DNA of 64,000 bases from Bradysia coprophila (lineage: Eukaryota; Arthropoda; Insecta; Diptera; Sciaridae). Positions within the stretch are counted from its first letter, which is position 1; each line of letters starts with the position of its first letter. This document shows, piece after piece, positions 11,540 to 23,868 of this stretch. The DNA lies in the NCBI RefSeq assembly GCF_014529535.1, contig NC_050735.1, forward strand, positions 10,551,739 through 10,615,738, written 5' to 3'. The notes under the pieces are model-generated. The model worked only from the letters and a program-made list of their open reading frames with translations, had not been told where the DNA came from and ran no database searches. The translations under genes were made by a program, and so were the position numbers.

Positions 11540-11817
11540 GGAAAGCCATCGCTAGTAGGAAGTGGAGAGCGGCCGCTGATAATATATTGGCTGAACTGTG
11601 TGGACATTGGAACGGATCGTCACTATTTCTGTTGGAAATAAAAGAGTTTAATGAGTTAATACAGTGCGATACATTTTCAACGAATACAATCCAATCGAAG
11701 TTATTCAATCCACACGTCGATCCCCCCGTAATGGAACATTGCCTTTTTGACAAAAGCTACGTAAATCAGATTATCACAGTTTCTCTGAAGTGCACAAGTG
11801 CCATTAAGATCTTCTAA
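11540..11817 (+). CDS. Possible orphan exon of unknown protein
   Basis: A frame of about 92 codons, preceded by an acceptor-like TTATTGAACAG at 11530-11540 and closed by TAA at 11815-11817. The translation looks more protein-like than its neighbours (RKWRAAADNILAELCGHWNG, then LFLLEIKEFNELIQCDTF, PHVDPPVMEHCLFDKSY). It has no good ATG of its own and is convergent with the SOD gene, whose end is about 90 bp away. I do not recognise a domain; it could be a terminal exon of an unseen gene or a transposon relic. Confidence 0.25.
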
Positions 11818-11908
11818 GCCCTACCGACTTTGGTACCTATCTGCTCAACGATGATTCCATGAAAATATGTACTTCGCGTTGTGTGACACAATTAACACTC
11901 AGTTAAAC

Positions 11909-12589
11909 TTACACATAACCGATGACTCCACATGCGACACGGGGTCCAGCATTTCCAGTTGTCAATGAGTCGGGATGATCAGTTCTGCCCAAATCATCAA
12001 TATTTAAGTGAACGATAACTCCACGGCCAATGATGCTGTGAGGGCCGGACAATGAGATCAACTCGTCAGTAAAGCTCTTATTGCTCACTCCGTTCGCATT
12101 GCCAAAAATATTTCCCAAATCACCAACATGCCGTTCGTCATCTTCACGTCCGGCGTGATTGTACTGCAAGACATAGATATAGAGATTACGATTTACCATT
12201 TTTGAACACGTCTCGCTTAGTATTCACAAAATAACTTTACGTTGTGTGGATTGTAATGGGCCGCGAGACTAGTACAACCGTTGCTCAAGTCTCCTGTTTC
12301 ATGAATGTGAAATCCTTGACCGGTTGTGTTTAAGCCTCCTATATTCACTTCAACCAACACCGGTTGATCGCATCCAGTTTGAGTGAAATGGACAGTTCCT
12401 GTTATGCCATGAACACCAGTTAAAACAGCCACCGCTCTTATTGGATTATTCTTATTCTGATTCTAAATTGGATTTATTAATATTTGTGGAAATGCATCGA
12501 ACTTTTTGTCTTAATTCAACATTCACCTCCGCACCAGCACATGCAACATAGACACTGATAGCAACGCAAACCAGGAGAAGTTTCTTCAT
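11909..12589 (-). CDS. Sod3: Extracellular Cu/Zn superoxide dismutase (three exons)
   Basis: The enzyme dismutates superoxide to H2O2 and O2. Exons are 12589-12527, 12462-12241 and 12163-11909 on the minus strand; junctions are GT-AG and phase 0, giving 179 aa. [20 protein letters not shown] is a signal peptide, so this is a secreted form, as in insect Sod3. Ligands are all present: His73 and His75 (GFHIHETGD), bridging His90 (AAHYNP), His98, His107 and Asp110 (RHVGDLGN), His147 (VIVHLN). The disulphide pair Cys84/Cys173 and the active-site Arg170 (GPRVACG) are also kept. The protein ends ...GVIGYV; the TAA overlaps a good donor (GTGTAAGT), so a further exon could replace the last residues. 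There is no long C-terminal extension or transmembrane segment in the model shown. Intergenic partners are unrelated. Confidence 0.9.
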
Positions 12590-14358
12590 TCTTCACTTAT
12601 TTTATTAAAATGGTTATCAAGCCTGTAAGGTACGTTTCGCTTAGTATCGCTGTGTTGGGCTTTGATCTGTTCCTGTTCCAACGAAAAAAGTTGTTGACTG
12701 ATTCTGTCTAAAAATTCTCTTTAAAAAAATTGTCCGTAGCCAATGACGTAAAATGGATTTTCATCGACAGCAATTTTAAACCTATTGTAAGCCAATAACG
12801 AAGACTCGATTTGATTAAATCAAAAAAATCTAAACTGAAATCAGAGATAACAGAAGATCACAGAGTCGATAAAGTAATCTCAAAATTCAGTCTTTAGCAC
12901 TGCATGCTGATGTTATCTATTTACTTATTCAAATTCACTAAATTATTTTTGAAAATCGATTTTTTTAAATCTAACCTATCAATCTCTGTGATGTGAATCG
13001 TTTTTACTACCTGCCTTATGCGAAAGTTGACCATTACATAGCAGTTTGTCCCCTGCGAAAATGATCCATTATATGTGGATTATTTTCGGTTAGATTTAAA
13101 AACAATTCCTATGAGGTAATCAACTTTGGCATACAGGGCAGGTAGTAAACCAGAATACCTTGAATGCTGCTACGTACTTCATTACTTCGAAAACAAATAT
13201 GTGATACTTGCAAACTTACTCGTGTGTTTTGACCAACTTGCTTCGGCAATTGTTTTTCGACCAGTGTAGTTGAATACCTTCCCTTTGGCTCGGATATACA
13301 AACTCTACACTTGTTGCTCAAAACACATTTGTGAGTTTACTTTTATGAGAAAGTTGGTACCTCTTGTAATGAACTACTTTCGCAGCATCCAATGTAACAA
13401 ACTATTATTTAAAACTGGATTCTAATTTGTGCTTTCATTTCACTTGATTTGCTGTTTTATGAATTTTTTCCAAGTATTTGCTCAACAGTAGAGGATGTAT
13501 TGGAATACATTCTCTAAATCTACATTTTTTCTCCATATTTGAGTATCACTTAAAGCTTTTTACTGTGCTACACACTGGCGTACAACGGTACAACTTAATA
13601 CGACAGATGTTTCTGAAGGTTTTTTTCGGGTACTGGCGAATCCGTGTAGTCTCTAATCCAACTGACTATTCCACATTTTAGTGTCACTTAAACTTCTTAC
13701 TCTACTGGACAGTGTACATGTACAGTACACTGGTTCACTGGTTATGATTTTAATAATACTGCAACGAGCTAAAATCGTCAATAAAATTGTTAATTCGAAT
13801 TTCACCGACCTACCTGGGCTTTAACGATAAAAAAATTTATATTTTTTCAACAATTGGCACAATGCAAACTGCTAAATGTTTATCAAATTACAACAGCTAA
13901 CCTAACCATAATGAATTCCATTCTGTTAATTTTAAGTGTGTTACTTCTTATCTGCTCAATCCTCAAGTAAGTTTTACGCTTAAGTGATTTATAATGAAAG
14001 CTCTTCTTTTCATAAACAATATTAGAGATATTGGGCAAGTGAATGCAACAATTAATTTATAATTTATTGAGGCATGGTTTAAAGATAAGGAAGTCTTTGC
14101 TAGTCTGATTGAAATGAATTTTAAAGAGTATTGTGACAACTTCAACAGCGGACGTCAGTAAAATTTGTACATGAAATTTGCTTAGCCATAGCCAAGCCAC
14201 CCATACAAACAAAACTGCTTATTCTATTTACCAATAATCATTCGCGTCCGTGTAACTATCTCATTTGTAAAAACAAGTATACTTATATGAGTGAGCCTAT
14301 CTGAAAAACAGCTGATGCAAATTCATTAATGTCTAAATTTTACTGGCGTCCCCTATAA
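12590..14358. other. Upstream region of SOD and intergenic sequence
   Basis: No TATA box was found at the usual distance upstream of the SOD ATG. The stretch holds the hairpin element at 13006-13146 and otherwise anonymous AT-rich sequence. Confidence 0.4.
13006..13146. mobile_element. 141-bp hairpin MITE
   Basis: ACTACCTGCCTTATGCGAAA pairs with the inverted copy GGCATACAGGGCAGGTAGT at the other end, and the inner TTGACCATTACATAG pairs with CTATGAGGTAATCAA. Arms are about 35 bp with a loop of about 70 bp. No coding capacity. Confidence 0.65.
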
Positions 14359-15313
14359 GTTAGGGGGGTCCAAAAAATTAAAGTGTCGAGGAAGTTGGCG
14401 GACTCCGAGGAAAACAAACCTTTATGGCCTCCTGATAAAAATTGTATATGGGGCCGATGCGATCCGAGTTGGTTTATAAGTAGCTCGAGGCCGAAATATG
14501 TAAAAAGCGGCTGTGATTTTCCATACATTTTTTCCATTACTTTCTATGGAAAAAATTTTTTAGCGACAATATCAAACTTTTTTGGTACAGACAACTTAGA
14601 TTAGATGCAAGAGCAACATTTTCATTTTTTTGAATTTCTATATCCTCTGGGCACACCTAACAATATTGATATAGACAAAAATCGACAGATAATTTCCAAG
14701 TAATACAAAGTCAGGCGAAGTCACTCTTTAAATTAAGTGTTAGGTGTCGTTGTAAAGGTAATGACAGTGGCTTTCTAACGAGCACACACACAAAAAGTTT
14801 CAAGTTGGTGTCTTGACGTAACCGCCATTTGAAAATTGTCTGAGTTCACCACCCTGACATTTTTGCACCAAAATCCATTTCTATATAGCTTCAAAAAATA
14901 GTTTTCGAAAAAATTTCTTTTTGCGATGAAAGCTTATGCCATAAGCTCTCGTTAGATATATCCGATACACATCCCATAAATGTTTTGGAACAGATTGGGA
15001 AACTTTGACTGACTTGGGAGATGCGAATGCACTTACAAATCATTAAATCGGTCTCTTTATATTATTCTGAAGTAAAATAATCCAACGCACCTTAAGAAGT
15101 GACCTCAACATCTGTTAGTTACGTTCAATTTTTCTTTAACCCTCATTTTCGTGGTTTTTCACATAATTCGTCCTTGAGCGACCCATAAATCAACTCGGAT
15201 CACATCGGCCCTATATACATTTTTTATCAGTGGGTCCTATAGGTTCTTTTTCCCCGGGGTCCGCCAACTTGCTCGAAACTTTTATTTTCCCATACGATTC
15301 TGGACCCCCCTAC
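14359..15313. mobile_element. Non-autonomous DNA transposon with ~125-bp inverted ends
   Basis: Left arm 14359-14480 and right arm 15184-15313 are inverted copies: both begin AGTTAGGGGGGTCCA or TAGTAGGGGGGTCCA, share AAGTTGGCGGAC, and end near GATCCGAGTTG. Identity is perhaps 75-80% with small indels, so the copy is old. The roughly 700-bp interior has no recognisable transposase. The 73-codon plus frame at 14383-14604 simply reads through the left arm. Confidence 0.7.
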
Positions 15314-17364
15314 TATAAGTATAATATCAACAAATTATTTACAGTCGCGCCGGATTATTGCTATGTGAATAAGTCCGAGCCAAAAATTGTCTTAAAAAAA
15401 CCCTTTGTTGATTCCAGGTTTCTTTACGTTTATGTTATGGTAAGTACGAGATGTATGCATGCTGTTCTAAGGTCTTGAAAATTCCTCGATTTTTTTTCCA
15501 AATTTTTAAAATTTTCCTGAAATTGGAGAATTTTTCAAGAAAATAATTTTTCAAAAATAGGATTTGGTTCTAAGTGCCCAATCTAATGTTTCAAAGTCGA
15601 ATCTCTTTTTGGTGAATGTTGAACAGATAAACAGATAAAGAAAATAATTCATCAAAAATGTTCCACAAAAGCGTTGTGATTTTCCTTACATGCCTTACTG
15701 ACCCAAAACCAACCATATCAGTTTTATATGCAAGTCATCACTACATTATCCACATGGGTCATATATAAATTGATATTACCGAAAAATTTGCCCATAAAAA
15801 GAGTAATTTGATATAGAAATCTTGGCAAGTCCTTCAGCCACATCGCACAGAATAATTTCCAAGCATAATACCACGAACGCTAGACACGATTCATGAATGT
15901 TATATAAATTAATAATAAAAGTCTCACAAACTGTAACTTCTATCATATCATTCCACTTCTATACATAATAACCCCAGAATGACCGAACGAAATCTTTTTT
16001 TTTTATATTCATTCTGGAGTCCAGTAAATCTTTCATAAATCATTTGCTTCAGTGTCCACTAGGCGACTATTTTCAGTTATAAGTGGTGGATGTGTTGTCG
16101 TTGGGATGTGTCAAGCATATAAATTATTTTGTAACATTCAGAATAATGTCGAAAAAGCAGAGGAAAAAAAATTGTAACGCCACCGATTCGGTGCCTCTAA
16201 GGCGTTCATAATTTTTATTAGGGGCTAATAGAAGAGATTTTTATTTATATCGAGATGTTTCGGTGTGTTGTACAGAATTGTGTACAGGCCCTTTTTATGT
16301 TCCACACACGAAAAAAATGATGTGATTTGCCACACTTTATGTGACTACTGATTGCCATAAAAAATGTTTCATTTTATTAATGGCAAATATGATGGTGTCG
16401 GATAAAGACGGTTACATGACACCTACCGGGAAGTTTATGAGCTTCCTGTTTCCGGTTTGAAAGTGAAGAATATTTTTTATTCGAAAGTGATGTACAGATT
16501 TTGCTGGAACGAATAAATCCTGCATACATCATTTAATGACCCATCGTCATCAAACTCTTCAAATTTTAATGCAATCTCAGCGATCATGCCAGCATTATCT
16601 TTTTAATATCGCTTTTAGTAGCCGCGTGTGTTTCATATATATACACTTCTCCCGTCTGTCTATCTCGATTCGGCTACGTATTATAAACCTAAATAAAATA
16701 TTACACCAAATGGACCCCATACATAAAGGTACACATAAACATGCGTAAAATGCTATTCTCATGTAATATTTATTTTTATCTTCTACAATATTGCCTCAAA
16801 TCATTGCGTCTGAAAGCGCCCAACTATATAAATATGTCCCATAGATCTCGGTAGAATATATATCTCCGTAAGCATCAAAGATATATCACATGTGGCATGC
16901 TTAGTGGGTGGGATTTCAGGTGAATGGTTTTTAAGGAAGGTCGGATTTTATTCTTTATTTATTTTTTTGAATGATGCACAAGTGTCTTTAAGAAATGTTT
17001 AACATTTTTATAACAAGTTTACACTTGCCAGAAGGACTCTATTTAGATTTTTACTAGCGTTTTATGCTTTGAGATCTGAAGTTAATTCAGAGAATGTAAT
17101 TGCACATATAATGGAGAAGAAGAGATGATTCCGTTCCCGCGATTAACTCTACTTGATTTTAGAGAAGAACGTATTCCTGAACTTATTTTTTAGTGCTGCC
17201 AACAGATTCATTCATTAGTAATTCGATTAATCTGCGTTTTCTTGAGTCAAATGTGTGTTCCACCCCCAATTATTTGTCGAGTTATTATTAAATCTGCTGA
17301 CAGCAGAAAGAAGACATCATTTATGGATGATCCCTAAGTGGGGTTGCTCTGAACTACCATAATA
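15314..17364. other. Intergenic, no recognised gene
   Basis: AT-rich sequence with poly-T/poly-A tracts and runs such as TTTTTCAAGAAAATAATTTTTC near 15530. No coding frame with a domain, no RNA gene and no well-formed terminal repeats were seen. Confidence 0.4.
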
Positions 17365-17459
17365 CAAATGTCTCACTGTCATTTTTTTCAGAGAATGTCA
17401 TTGTGAATTTGCAATGACACTATAAAATTCTCAGAAAAATTTGACAGTGAGACATTTGA
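17365..17459. mobile_element. 95-bp hairpin MITE
   Basis: CAAATGTCTCACTGTCA pairs with TTTGACAGTGAGACATTTG, and inner CAGAGAATGTCATTG pairs with CAATGACACTATAAAATTCTC (imperfect). Small loop TGAATTTG. No coding capacity. Confidence 0.65.
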
Positions 17460-17628
17460 GATGTCGTTCACTGTACCTGTCAGACAAATTGTGTAAGAAT
17501 TGTCCAACAAAAAAAGGATCGACCGAGTATTCGTATATTATTTATGTTTTTGAACTGCATGCTAATGCAAAACTTCGAAAGACGTGTATTTAATTATCTC
17601 TGTACTTTGCACGTCATTACACTGATAA

Positions 17629-17836
17629 CGTACCTTGTTCAAAGTGAAGGATAGGTAGCACTACATACCTTGTTCTAAATGAAGGATGGGTAACAAAACA
17701 TACCTTAGTCTTAAAAAAGGCGGGTAGCACAACATTCGTTTGTTCCTAATTTAGGAATGACAGCACTACATACCTTGTTCTAAGTGAAGGATGGGCAACA
17801 CCTCGTACCCTGTTCCATGCGATAGATGGGTAAAAC
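17629..17836. repeat. Degenerate ~42-bp tandem repeat
   Basis: Five to six diverged copies of a unit with the core ACATACCTTGTTCTAA, then GTGAAGGATGGGTAACA. Copies are clearest at 17629, 17665, 17698 and 17771. Monomers differ by substitutions and small indels, so the array is old. Confidence 0.65.
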
Positions 17837-17934
17837 GCGTTTCTGATTAAACGCTATCCAAGTTTGGGTCACTACACTAACTAATCAGTATTCTGACAGG
17901 ATCAGTACGTTGACAATAGTACATTACTATACCA

Positions 17935-18037
17935 GTGAAGTAATTTGATATCTCGTATCCAGATGAGTAAAAGTATCCGAGGGCTTCAGCCAGAGGTACT
18001 TTTACTCATCGTGATACGAGATATCAAATTATTTCAC
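17935..18037. mobile_element. 103-bp hairpin MITE
   Basis: GTGAAGTAATTTGATATCTC pairs with GAGATATCAAATTATTTCAC, continuing inward through ATGAGTAAAAGTA and TACTTTTACTCAT. The loop CCGAGGGCTTCAGCCAGAGG is GC-rich and can itself fold. Confidence 0.7.
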
Positions 18038-18052
18038 GTGTAAAGTATGGCG

Positions 18053-18126
18053 TTTTACTTTACGAGCGAGGGAAAGGGTCTTCACTAGTGAGGGAAAGGC
18101 CAAATTACCTCACTAGTAAAGTAAAA
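18053..18126. mobile_element. Small MITE, ACTTTACGAGCGAGG family
   Basis: TTTTACTTTACGAGCGAGG at the left and CCTCACTAGTAAAGTAAAA at the right are imperfect inverted repeats. Two further copies lie at 38869-38930 and 40687-40760 beside the CUB/LDLa genes, so this is a dispersed family. Confidence 0.65.
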
Positions 18127-19040
18127 GACATCTTTCGTTTTCCGTTTTTCTTTCTGTTTTCGTTTTCCTTTTTTGGGTTTTTTCGTTGTGTCGGGTTTTC
18201 TTCTTTTTGGATTAGTGATCGTGCAGTTTTGTTAGTGTCAGTGTCAGTGTTTTTAGTTTGCGTGTTTTTTGCGGTTTCTAATTTTTATTTTGTGTGAAAT
18301 TTGAGTGGTTTTTGTGTGTAGGCGAGTGAATTTTGTGAAGGCGAGTGAGATGATCCGTAAAACGGGTGTAATGGTATAGTGCTATTAGAAAGTGAATGCA
18401 AAAATGGGTGTAATTTGACTCAACAACAATATGTTGACGTTCTGAGCTGGTGGAGTGAGTGAGTTTTAGTTTGTTTTTCCGTAAGTTTTCATTCCGTCTT
18501 TGTTTTTTGATTGAAATGAATTTTCTCTTTGGTGTGCTACGTTTTGTGGGTACGTTTTCATAGTAGCTTCTCACTAAGTTTCTAAATTTCCATCGAAAGG
18601 TGGCAGAACTTTTATTGTAAATTTTTAAATTAGTAGTTCAATCAGAAAATTTACTGCTGTCTCGTGTAAACCAGTGGAAACGACTGAAGATGGTTAGACC
18701 ACGCTAACCTCTGACCGCCACTGTATCCGGAGGTCGAAACAGCATTTCATCTCTACTTTCGCTTCACGCGATCCATGGGAAAGGGAAGAGCAATTATACT
18801 ATGCTTGTTTGTTTTGGTTATTCTTTTGAACTTGATTTTTTCTGCGTATTAGATAACACCACCCCTGGAATGAGTGTGTTTTCCAGGTAAAATAAAGTTT
18901 TGTACCTTCGGAATATTAAATGTTTATAGAAACAGTGGTCGAAACCCTTAGCAAGCGGTTACATCATTTTTCCAGTGTTGAAATATCGCGACTTCGTCGC
19001 TCATTCCCCACGTCGTTTAGGAAAAACGTTGTTCGTTGTT

Positions 19041-19144
19041 CCTAAAACTTATGCTAAAAGTCTTTTTTATCGAATTTGATTCCAGCAGTCGCCTCCGGCT
19101 GGAAACCTCTCATTCGCTAAAAAAGCATTTTAGCATGCGTTAGG
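19041..19144. mobile_element. Foldback element with GC-rich centre
   Basis: CCTAAAACTTATGCTAAAA pairs with TTTTAGCATGCGTTAGG. The centre CCAGCAGTCGCCTCCGGCTGG is a GC-rich mini-hairpin resembling those in other hairpins here. Confidence 0.5.
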
Positions 19145-20897
19145 AAAATAACTATTTCATATGTCGGAACCGAATACTAGGGTTTTTTTTAACTCAAATT
19201 TTCACAATAAATTCTCCCGAAGTTTCAGCTGAGGTGAGAAAATGACTATTTTCTCATCTGCGTACTTATACTTGCTTACTTACTCGTCAAACTCTGGAGA
19301 CACATTTGTGAATCTAACTAAAGTGAACTGAACGAAAGCTCGTAAAGTTTTTGACGCCCTCTGAACTGCACCTGTACTAATGCAATCAATTTTAACATTA
19401 CAGGTAATCAACCACCATTGTTCTCTATTACCACAGCAATTCCCTTCCATTCAAACATTCAAATCTATCCGAAAATTATGTTTGACATGTACAAATGTCG
19501 GGATGTCACTGTAAATAACCAAAACGAATACAATGCAACCAAGTCAGTCAATGATATATCTCTATCGTTTCTCCCCCCGTATGCCAATTTATATCGACGA
19601 CAAAGTCATATGAAATATCCCATTCAATCTTTGCAGTACTCTATCAAACTCATGTCTCCACAGTGATATTTGTACGACTTTTATTGGGTTAAAAAAACGT
19701 TCATCCTAAAAATCATGCAATCGAATGCGATTTTCTCAGAACAATACAAATGTTATACATTTTGCGCTCATTCAGTCTGTGTGTACTCACGTTCGAATTT
19801 TCCGAAGACATGTCATGAGGACGACATATAGTAGCATTTGAAGTGCATTGAAAATGGAGAGATATAGATTCTTACGACAATATCAACCAACAATGAATGT
19901 CACGTTATTTGATGGAATATGGGCGGTTAAGTGAGATAAATGATATAATTTGTCGGAAAACGTTACACATCCTGCTGTATCGTATGTGGTCAGTTTTGAA
20001 TACCAACGGTACGATGGCATAGAATGAAAACAGCATAGTCATTAACTTGATTTAACTGAAATGTAATTTTCTCAATTTTCATTTACGACCATTATATTTC
20101 AATCAAAGTCAGAGGGATAAATTTCCGTAAATAATTTTGTGTATGGGAATGGGTAACAAACATTCCATTTACTAACCAGACCGAGAGAGATTCAGTAGGA
20201 TATACTAATTTTATTCAAAAGTTTCTTTCATTCTAAAATTCTTTAGGCGCTGAGTTTGAAATGGTACTCGACACGCTAACTCTACACCATCTAAAGTAGC
20301 GAAAAAATTTCGAAGAATAACAAAATCGAAATCGAATTGATATTTGAGGCTGATAACTTTTTTAACCACAGAGCCGTGCATCTCGTATAACATCTTGAAT
20401 AAATTCGATTGAAAATGAAAAGAAAATTTTTAAATTCCAACCTATTGAAATTTCTCTTTATTTGTGAGAAGTTTATTGCGAAACAGATTTCGTGTACACC
20501 TCTTGAGTAAATAAAAGTTTCAAGTAAATGCTTGTCGGTTAGAATTGAATTCTCTGAATTTATAATGGAATGCTAATACTTCAGTTTTTGAAAATATAAT
20601 TCAACAGCTACGGTTGGCTTAACGATATATTTAGTTGCAAGAATATATTTTTATCTGGATACCAAATTGAAGTTGACTGAACTATATAATTTCCGTGAGT
20701 ATTATTGGACAAACTTTTTACTTTTTACTAGATTGAAGTACTACTCCAAAGAAGAAAAATCGTTTTAAAAAAGATGAATTAAATAACGAGTGCATATTCT
20801 TTCCACATTTAGCTCTATGTATTTATTCATTCCGTCGAATAAATGATATCGTTGTGCAGAAGTTGTTCAACCTTTGAGTATGAAGTGAATCAGTGAA

Positions 20898-20980
20898 TAT
20901 AAAAGACCATTAAAAATTGACAACGACCGACTGCAAATCATCATAGCATTAGAAAATTATTCAAAGAAAAGGTATGTGTA
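20898..20980 (+). promoter_or_regulatory. Candidate TATA promoter and short first exon
   Basis: TATAAAAG at 20898-20905 is followed by a donor-like AAGG|GTATGTG near 20980 and an acceptor-like CATTTCAG at 21049-21056. This looks like a TATA promoter with a short 5' exon, but no convincing coding sequence follows (the first ATG gives a frame of about 23 codons). It may be a non-coding transcript or chance. Confidence 0.25.
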
Positions 20981-21739
20981 TCTACTCTGCATTCGTATAA
21001 TTCATAAATTCGTTATTCTTTTATATTTACTTCACATAATCTACATGCATTTCAGATAAATAATAAATATCCGCGTATAGTGCCACACGAACACAACATC
21101 AAGACATAAATAATGAAAACAAAAAACATTCCATCTTCCCATGGGCATTTGAAAACCTCCTTTTTTCATACGTATGTATGGTAAAGTCATATCTCACGCG
21201 TTCAGCCTCAATAGGAAGAACACACAAATCAAAAAGGGAATCATCTCCCCTTCAAATAGGAAAACATTTTTTTTTAAATTTTACTTCTTGGTTTATTCGT
21301 CAACTGTAAGTTACGGCTTGGACGCCTGGCATATTTTCGGAACAAAATAAAAATAATTTTTCATTATTCGCAGTAAATATTTAAATTTAAATCTCAAAAT
21401 ATGCACTGATGATGTCTCCGTCCACTCATTTCGATTCTGTATATTCTTTGGTCGGTTAAATCCATCGATATAATATAGGGTAGGTAAGTAATGTTAAAGC
21501 AACTTTATGCGGAAAGATCACATGGATGTGTGTAACTTACGTTTTGAGAAAGCGCGCGAAATAATGTCATACAAATATTTGAAAATTGAAAATAATTGAT
21601 ACTGCATTTCTCAATTTCCTTTTTCTCTTCGTTTTGTGTTGTGATTCGTATTTTTTGCACTTGTATGCGTGCTATATTTCCGAAATTTCGTTCTTCTTGT
21701 CTCATTATCGACAGTATATTATATAAATGGTTAAGTCCC

Positions 21740-23254
21740 TTAAGAGCGATATCGCGAAATCTTCGAACAAGTTTGGGACAAGGGATCACGGATCGGATTG
21801 AGTTATAGCTCTTTCGATTCGTTGAACTGTTGCGAGTAAAACGTAGTACTACGTTTGAAAAAATGCATTCATGTTCCGGCACCAAAGGTCGTGAAGTAAC
21901 GGTCTGTCAAAAGTTGGTCAAAATCGTTTTTTTGATATAACTCGAGTGAAACAATTTTGGGAAATTATTTTTTTTGATAGGCTTGTAGGTCTTGACGAGA
22001 CGCACAATTTGAGTATGCACACCACCAGGTCCATGTTGACCTGTCGGTGGTATCAGCCATTTTAGGTGAAAAAAATGATCGTTGTCCCGAGTCCCTGGCC
22101 AGCTGCAGTGTCCATATTCCGTGACATGTTATATATGGTAAGAAAGCCTAGCCTCTGTTGTAGTTGTAGTTGTAAGGAAATGCTGCTTAAATCACCCAAA
22201 AAGTAATTCTGAATGTTTTTCTCACCGGAAGAGCGATGTGTAATAAATCTCTAATCTTCTGTCTATCCTTGTCAGAATATCGGTTACAACTACAACAGCA
22301 GCAACGGATTCAATGTTTATAGTTCATTGTAATGGTGAAGGAGACAAGTCTAACTAGAGCTGAAATTTACCATTTAACAAACATTTTCTTTGAAAATAGT
22401 GAAATTATCCGGGAAAACGATCGAAATATGAGTTCGTAGTGAGTGTGACCGACGTGGATAAATACTTCGACTCTTTATTTTAGTTTATTTCGCTGTTACT
22501 AATTATTTTATTAACAACATATAATTAATAAGTACGCCAAAAGTCTAAGAAATACTTCATACCACACTTTTATACAGAAAATAGCCTACAAAGGTCGAAG
22601 TTTGGGTGGTCGGTGTGGATGACAGTCGTGGATATGTCATGGTTTTCCTTATTTTAGTTTCTTTCACCCCTTTTAAGTACTTTATAATGAATAACCACAC
22701 AAAAAGACTTAAAAACGTGGTAAAAAGTGATCAAATTTTGTCGATTTTGGGTAGACTTCCACAAAAGTCGCTCCCGTCCGATGCAGTGGGACTATACCAA
22801 GGATGTTTTTTCATGGTATGGTAGTACAGAGGCTAGGCTTTCTTACCATATATAACATGTCACGGAATATGGACACTGCAGCTGGCCAGGGACTCGGGAC
22901 AACGATCATTTTTTTCACCTAAAATGGCTGATACCACCGACAGGTCAACATGGACCTGGTGGTGTGCATACTCAAATTGTGCGTCTCGTCAAGACCTACA
23001 AGCCTATCAAAAAAAATAATTTCCCAAAATTGTTTCACTCGAGTTATATCAAAAAAAACGATTTTGACCAACTTTTGACAGACCGTTACTTCACGACCTT
23101 TGGTGCCGGAACATGAATGAATTTTTTCAAACGTAGTACTGCGTTTTACTCGCAACAGTTCAACGAATCGAAAGAGCTATAACTCAATCCGATCCGTGAT
23201 CCCTTGTCCCAAAATGTTTGATTTTGTTCGACGTTTTCGCGATATCGCTCTTAA
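21740..23254. mobile_element. 1.5-kb element with ~420-bp inverted terminal arms
   Basis: Left arm 21740-22157 and right arm 22827-23254 are nearly identical inverted copies, from the termini TTAAGAGCGATATCGCGAA to the inner GCCTAGCCTCTG. A small indel (about 10 bp) lies near the tips. The 670-bp centre is unique and includes GTTGTAGTTGTAGTTGTAA. No transposase is recognised; the frames at 22606-22824 and 22919-23155 have no domain. The tips resemble those of the element at 30359-30834. Confidence 0.8.
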
Positions 23255-23802
23255 CTGTAACATATGTGCACACATTTTTCTTTTAATTTACTCTTAACAA
23301 ATAAACTTGTTTTGCGAATTCAGAGTTGATCTGTGAATTTTGTTGATCCGAGTCGAAGTCGAGGTCAAAAATCACACGTAAACATATGGGCTTTTCATTA
23401 TTATCGCGAGTTATGCGCACTTCTTTACACACGAACTAATACTCGGAACGGAGTCTGAACGAAGATCGTAAGACCTAAAGATCCGAACCTGAGCCTGCAA
23501 TTTTTGATTTCGTTTTCAACCCGAACTGGAGCCGAAAATTTTACCTGTACTTTTACTTTAGGGTTTGACCGGAACCTGAAATTTTCAGGATAGATTGAGT
23601 TGGGTTCGGTAAAACGAGCAAAATTTGTGATTTTTATGACTACCTGCTTGGCTTGTGAAAAAACGATTTCCGCTCAGTTGTTTTTTGTGCAGATAAACAG
23701 GACATTCGAAATTTTTAACGTTGCGAATTGGCAACGGACCATTAGAATATCATATGAGTGAGTGTTACAAAGAAAGCAAGTGAAGGAAAAATCATCTTGC
23801 AA

Positions 23803-23868
23803 AGTCACGGATTTGAACAAGGGACCTGTCGATTATGAGTCGAGAGTTCTAGCGCCAAAGCCTCGGGT
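23803..23868 (-). repeat. tRNA-Met-like relic or SINE head
   Basis: Read on the minus strand there is an A-box-like TTTGGCGCTAGAACTC, an anticodon-arm-like TCGACTCATAATCGA with a CAT anticodon in a seven-base loop, and a B-box TTGTTCAAATCC. Acceptor and T stems do not pair well, so it is a pseudogene or SINE promoter and not a functional tRNA. Confidence 0.45.

Larger units (their letters stand above)
18127..21739. other. Intergenic with one foldback and a candidate promoter
   Basis: A TG-rich, pyrimidine-rich stretch (18127-18300) is followed by AT-rich sequence. It contains the foldback at 19041-19144 and a TATA-like site at 20898. No coding sequence was recognised; the frames at 18278-18574, 19418-19666 and 21505-21885 have no domains. 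Confidence 0.4.

Noticed and set aside
21505-21885. 126-codon minus-strand frame as a gene
   Set aside because: It straddles the left arm boundary of the 21740-23254 inverted-repeat element and has no domain.
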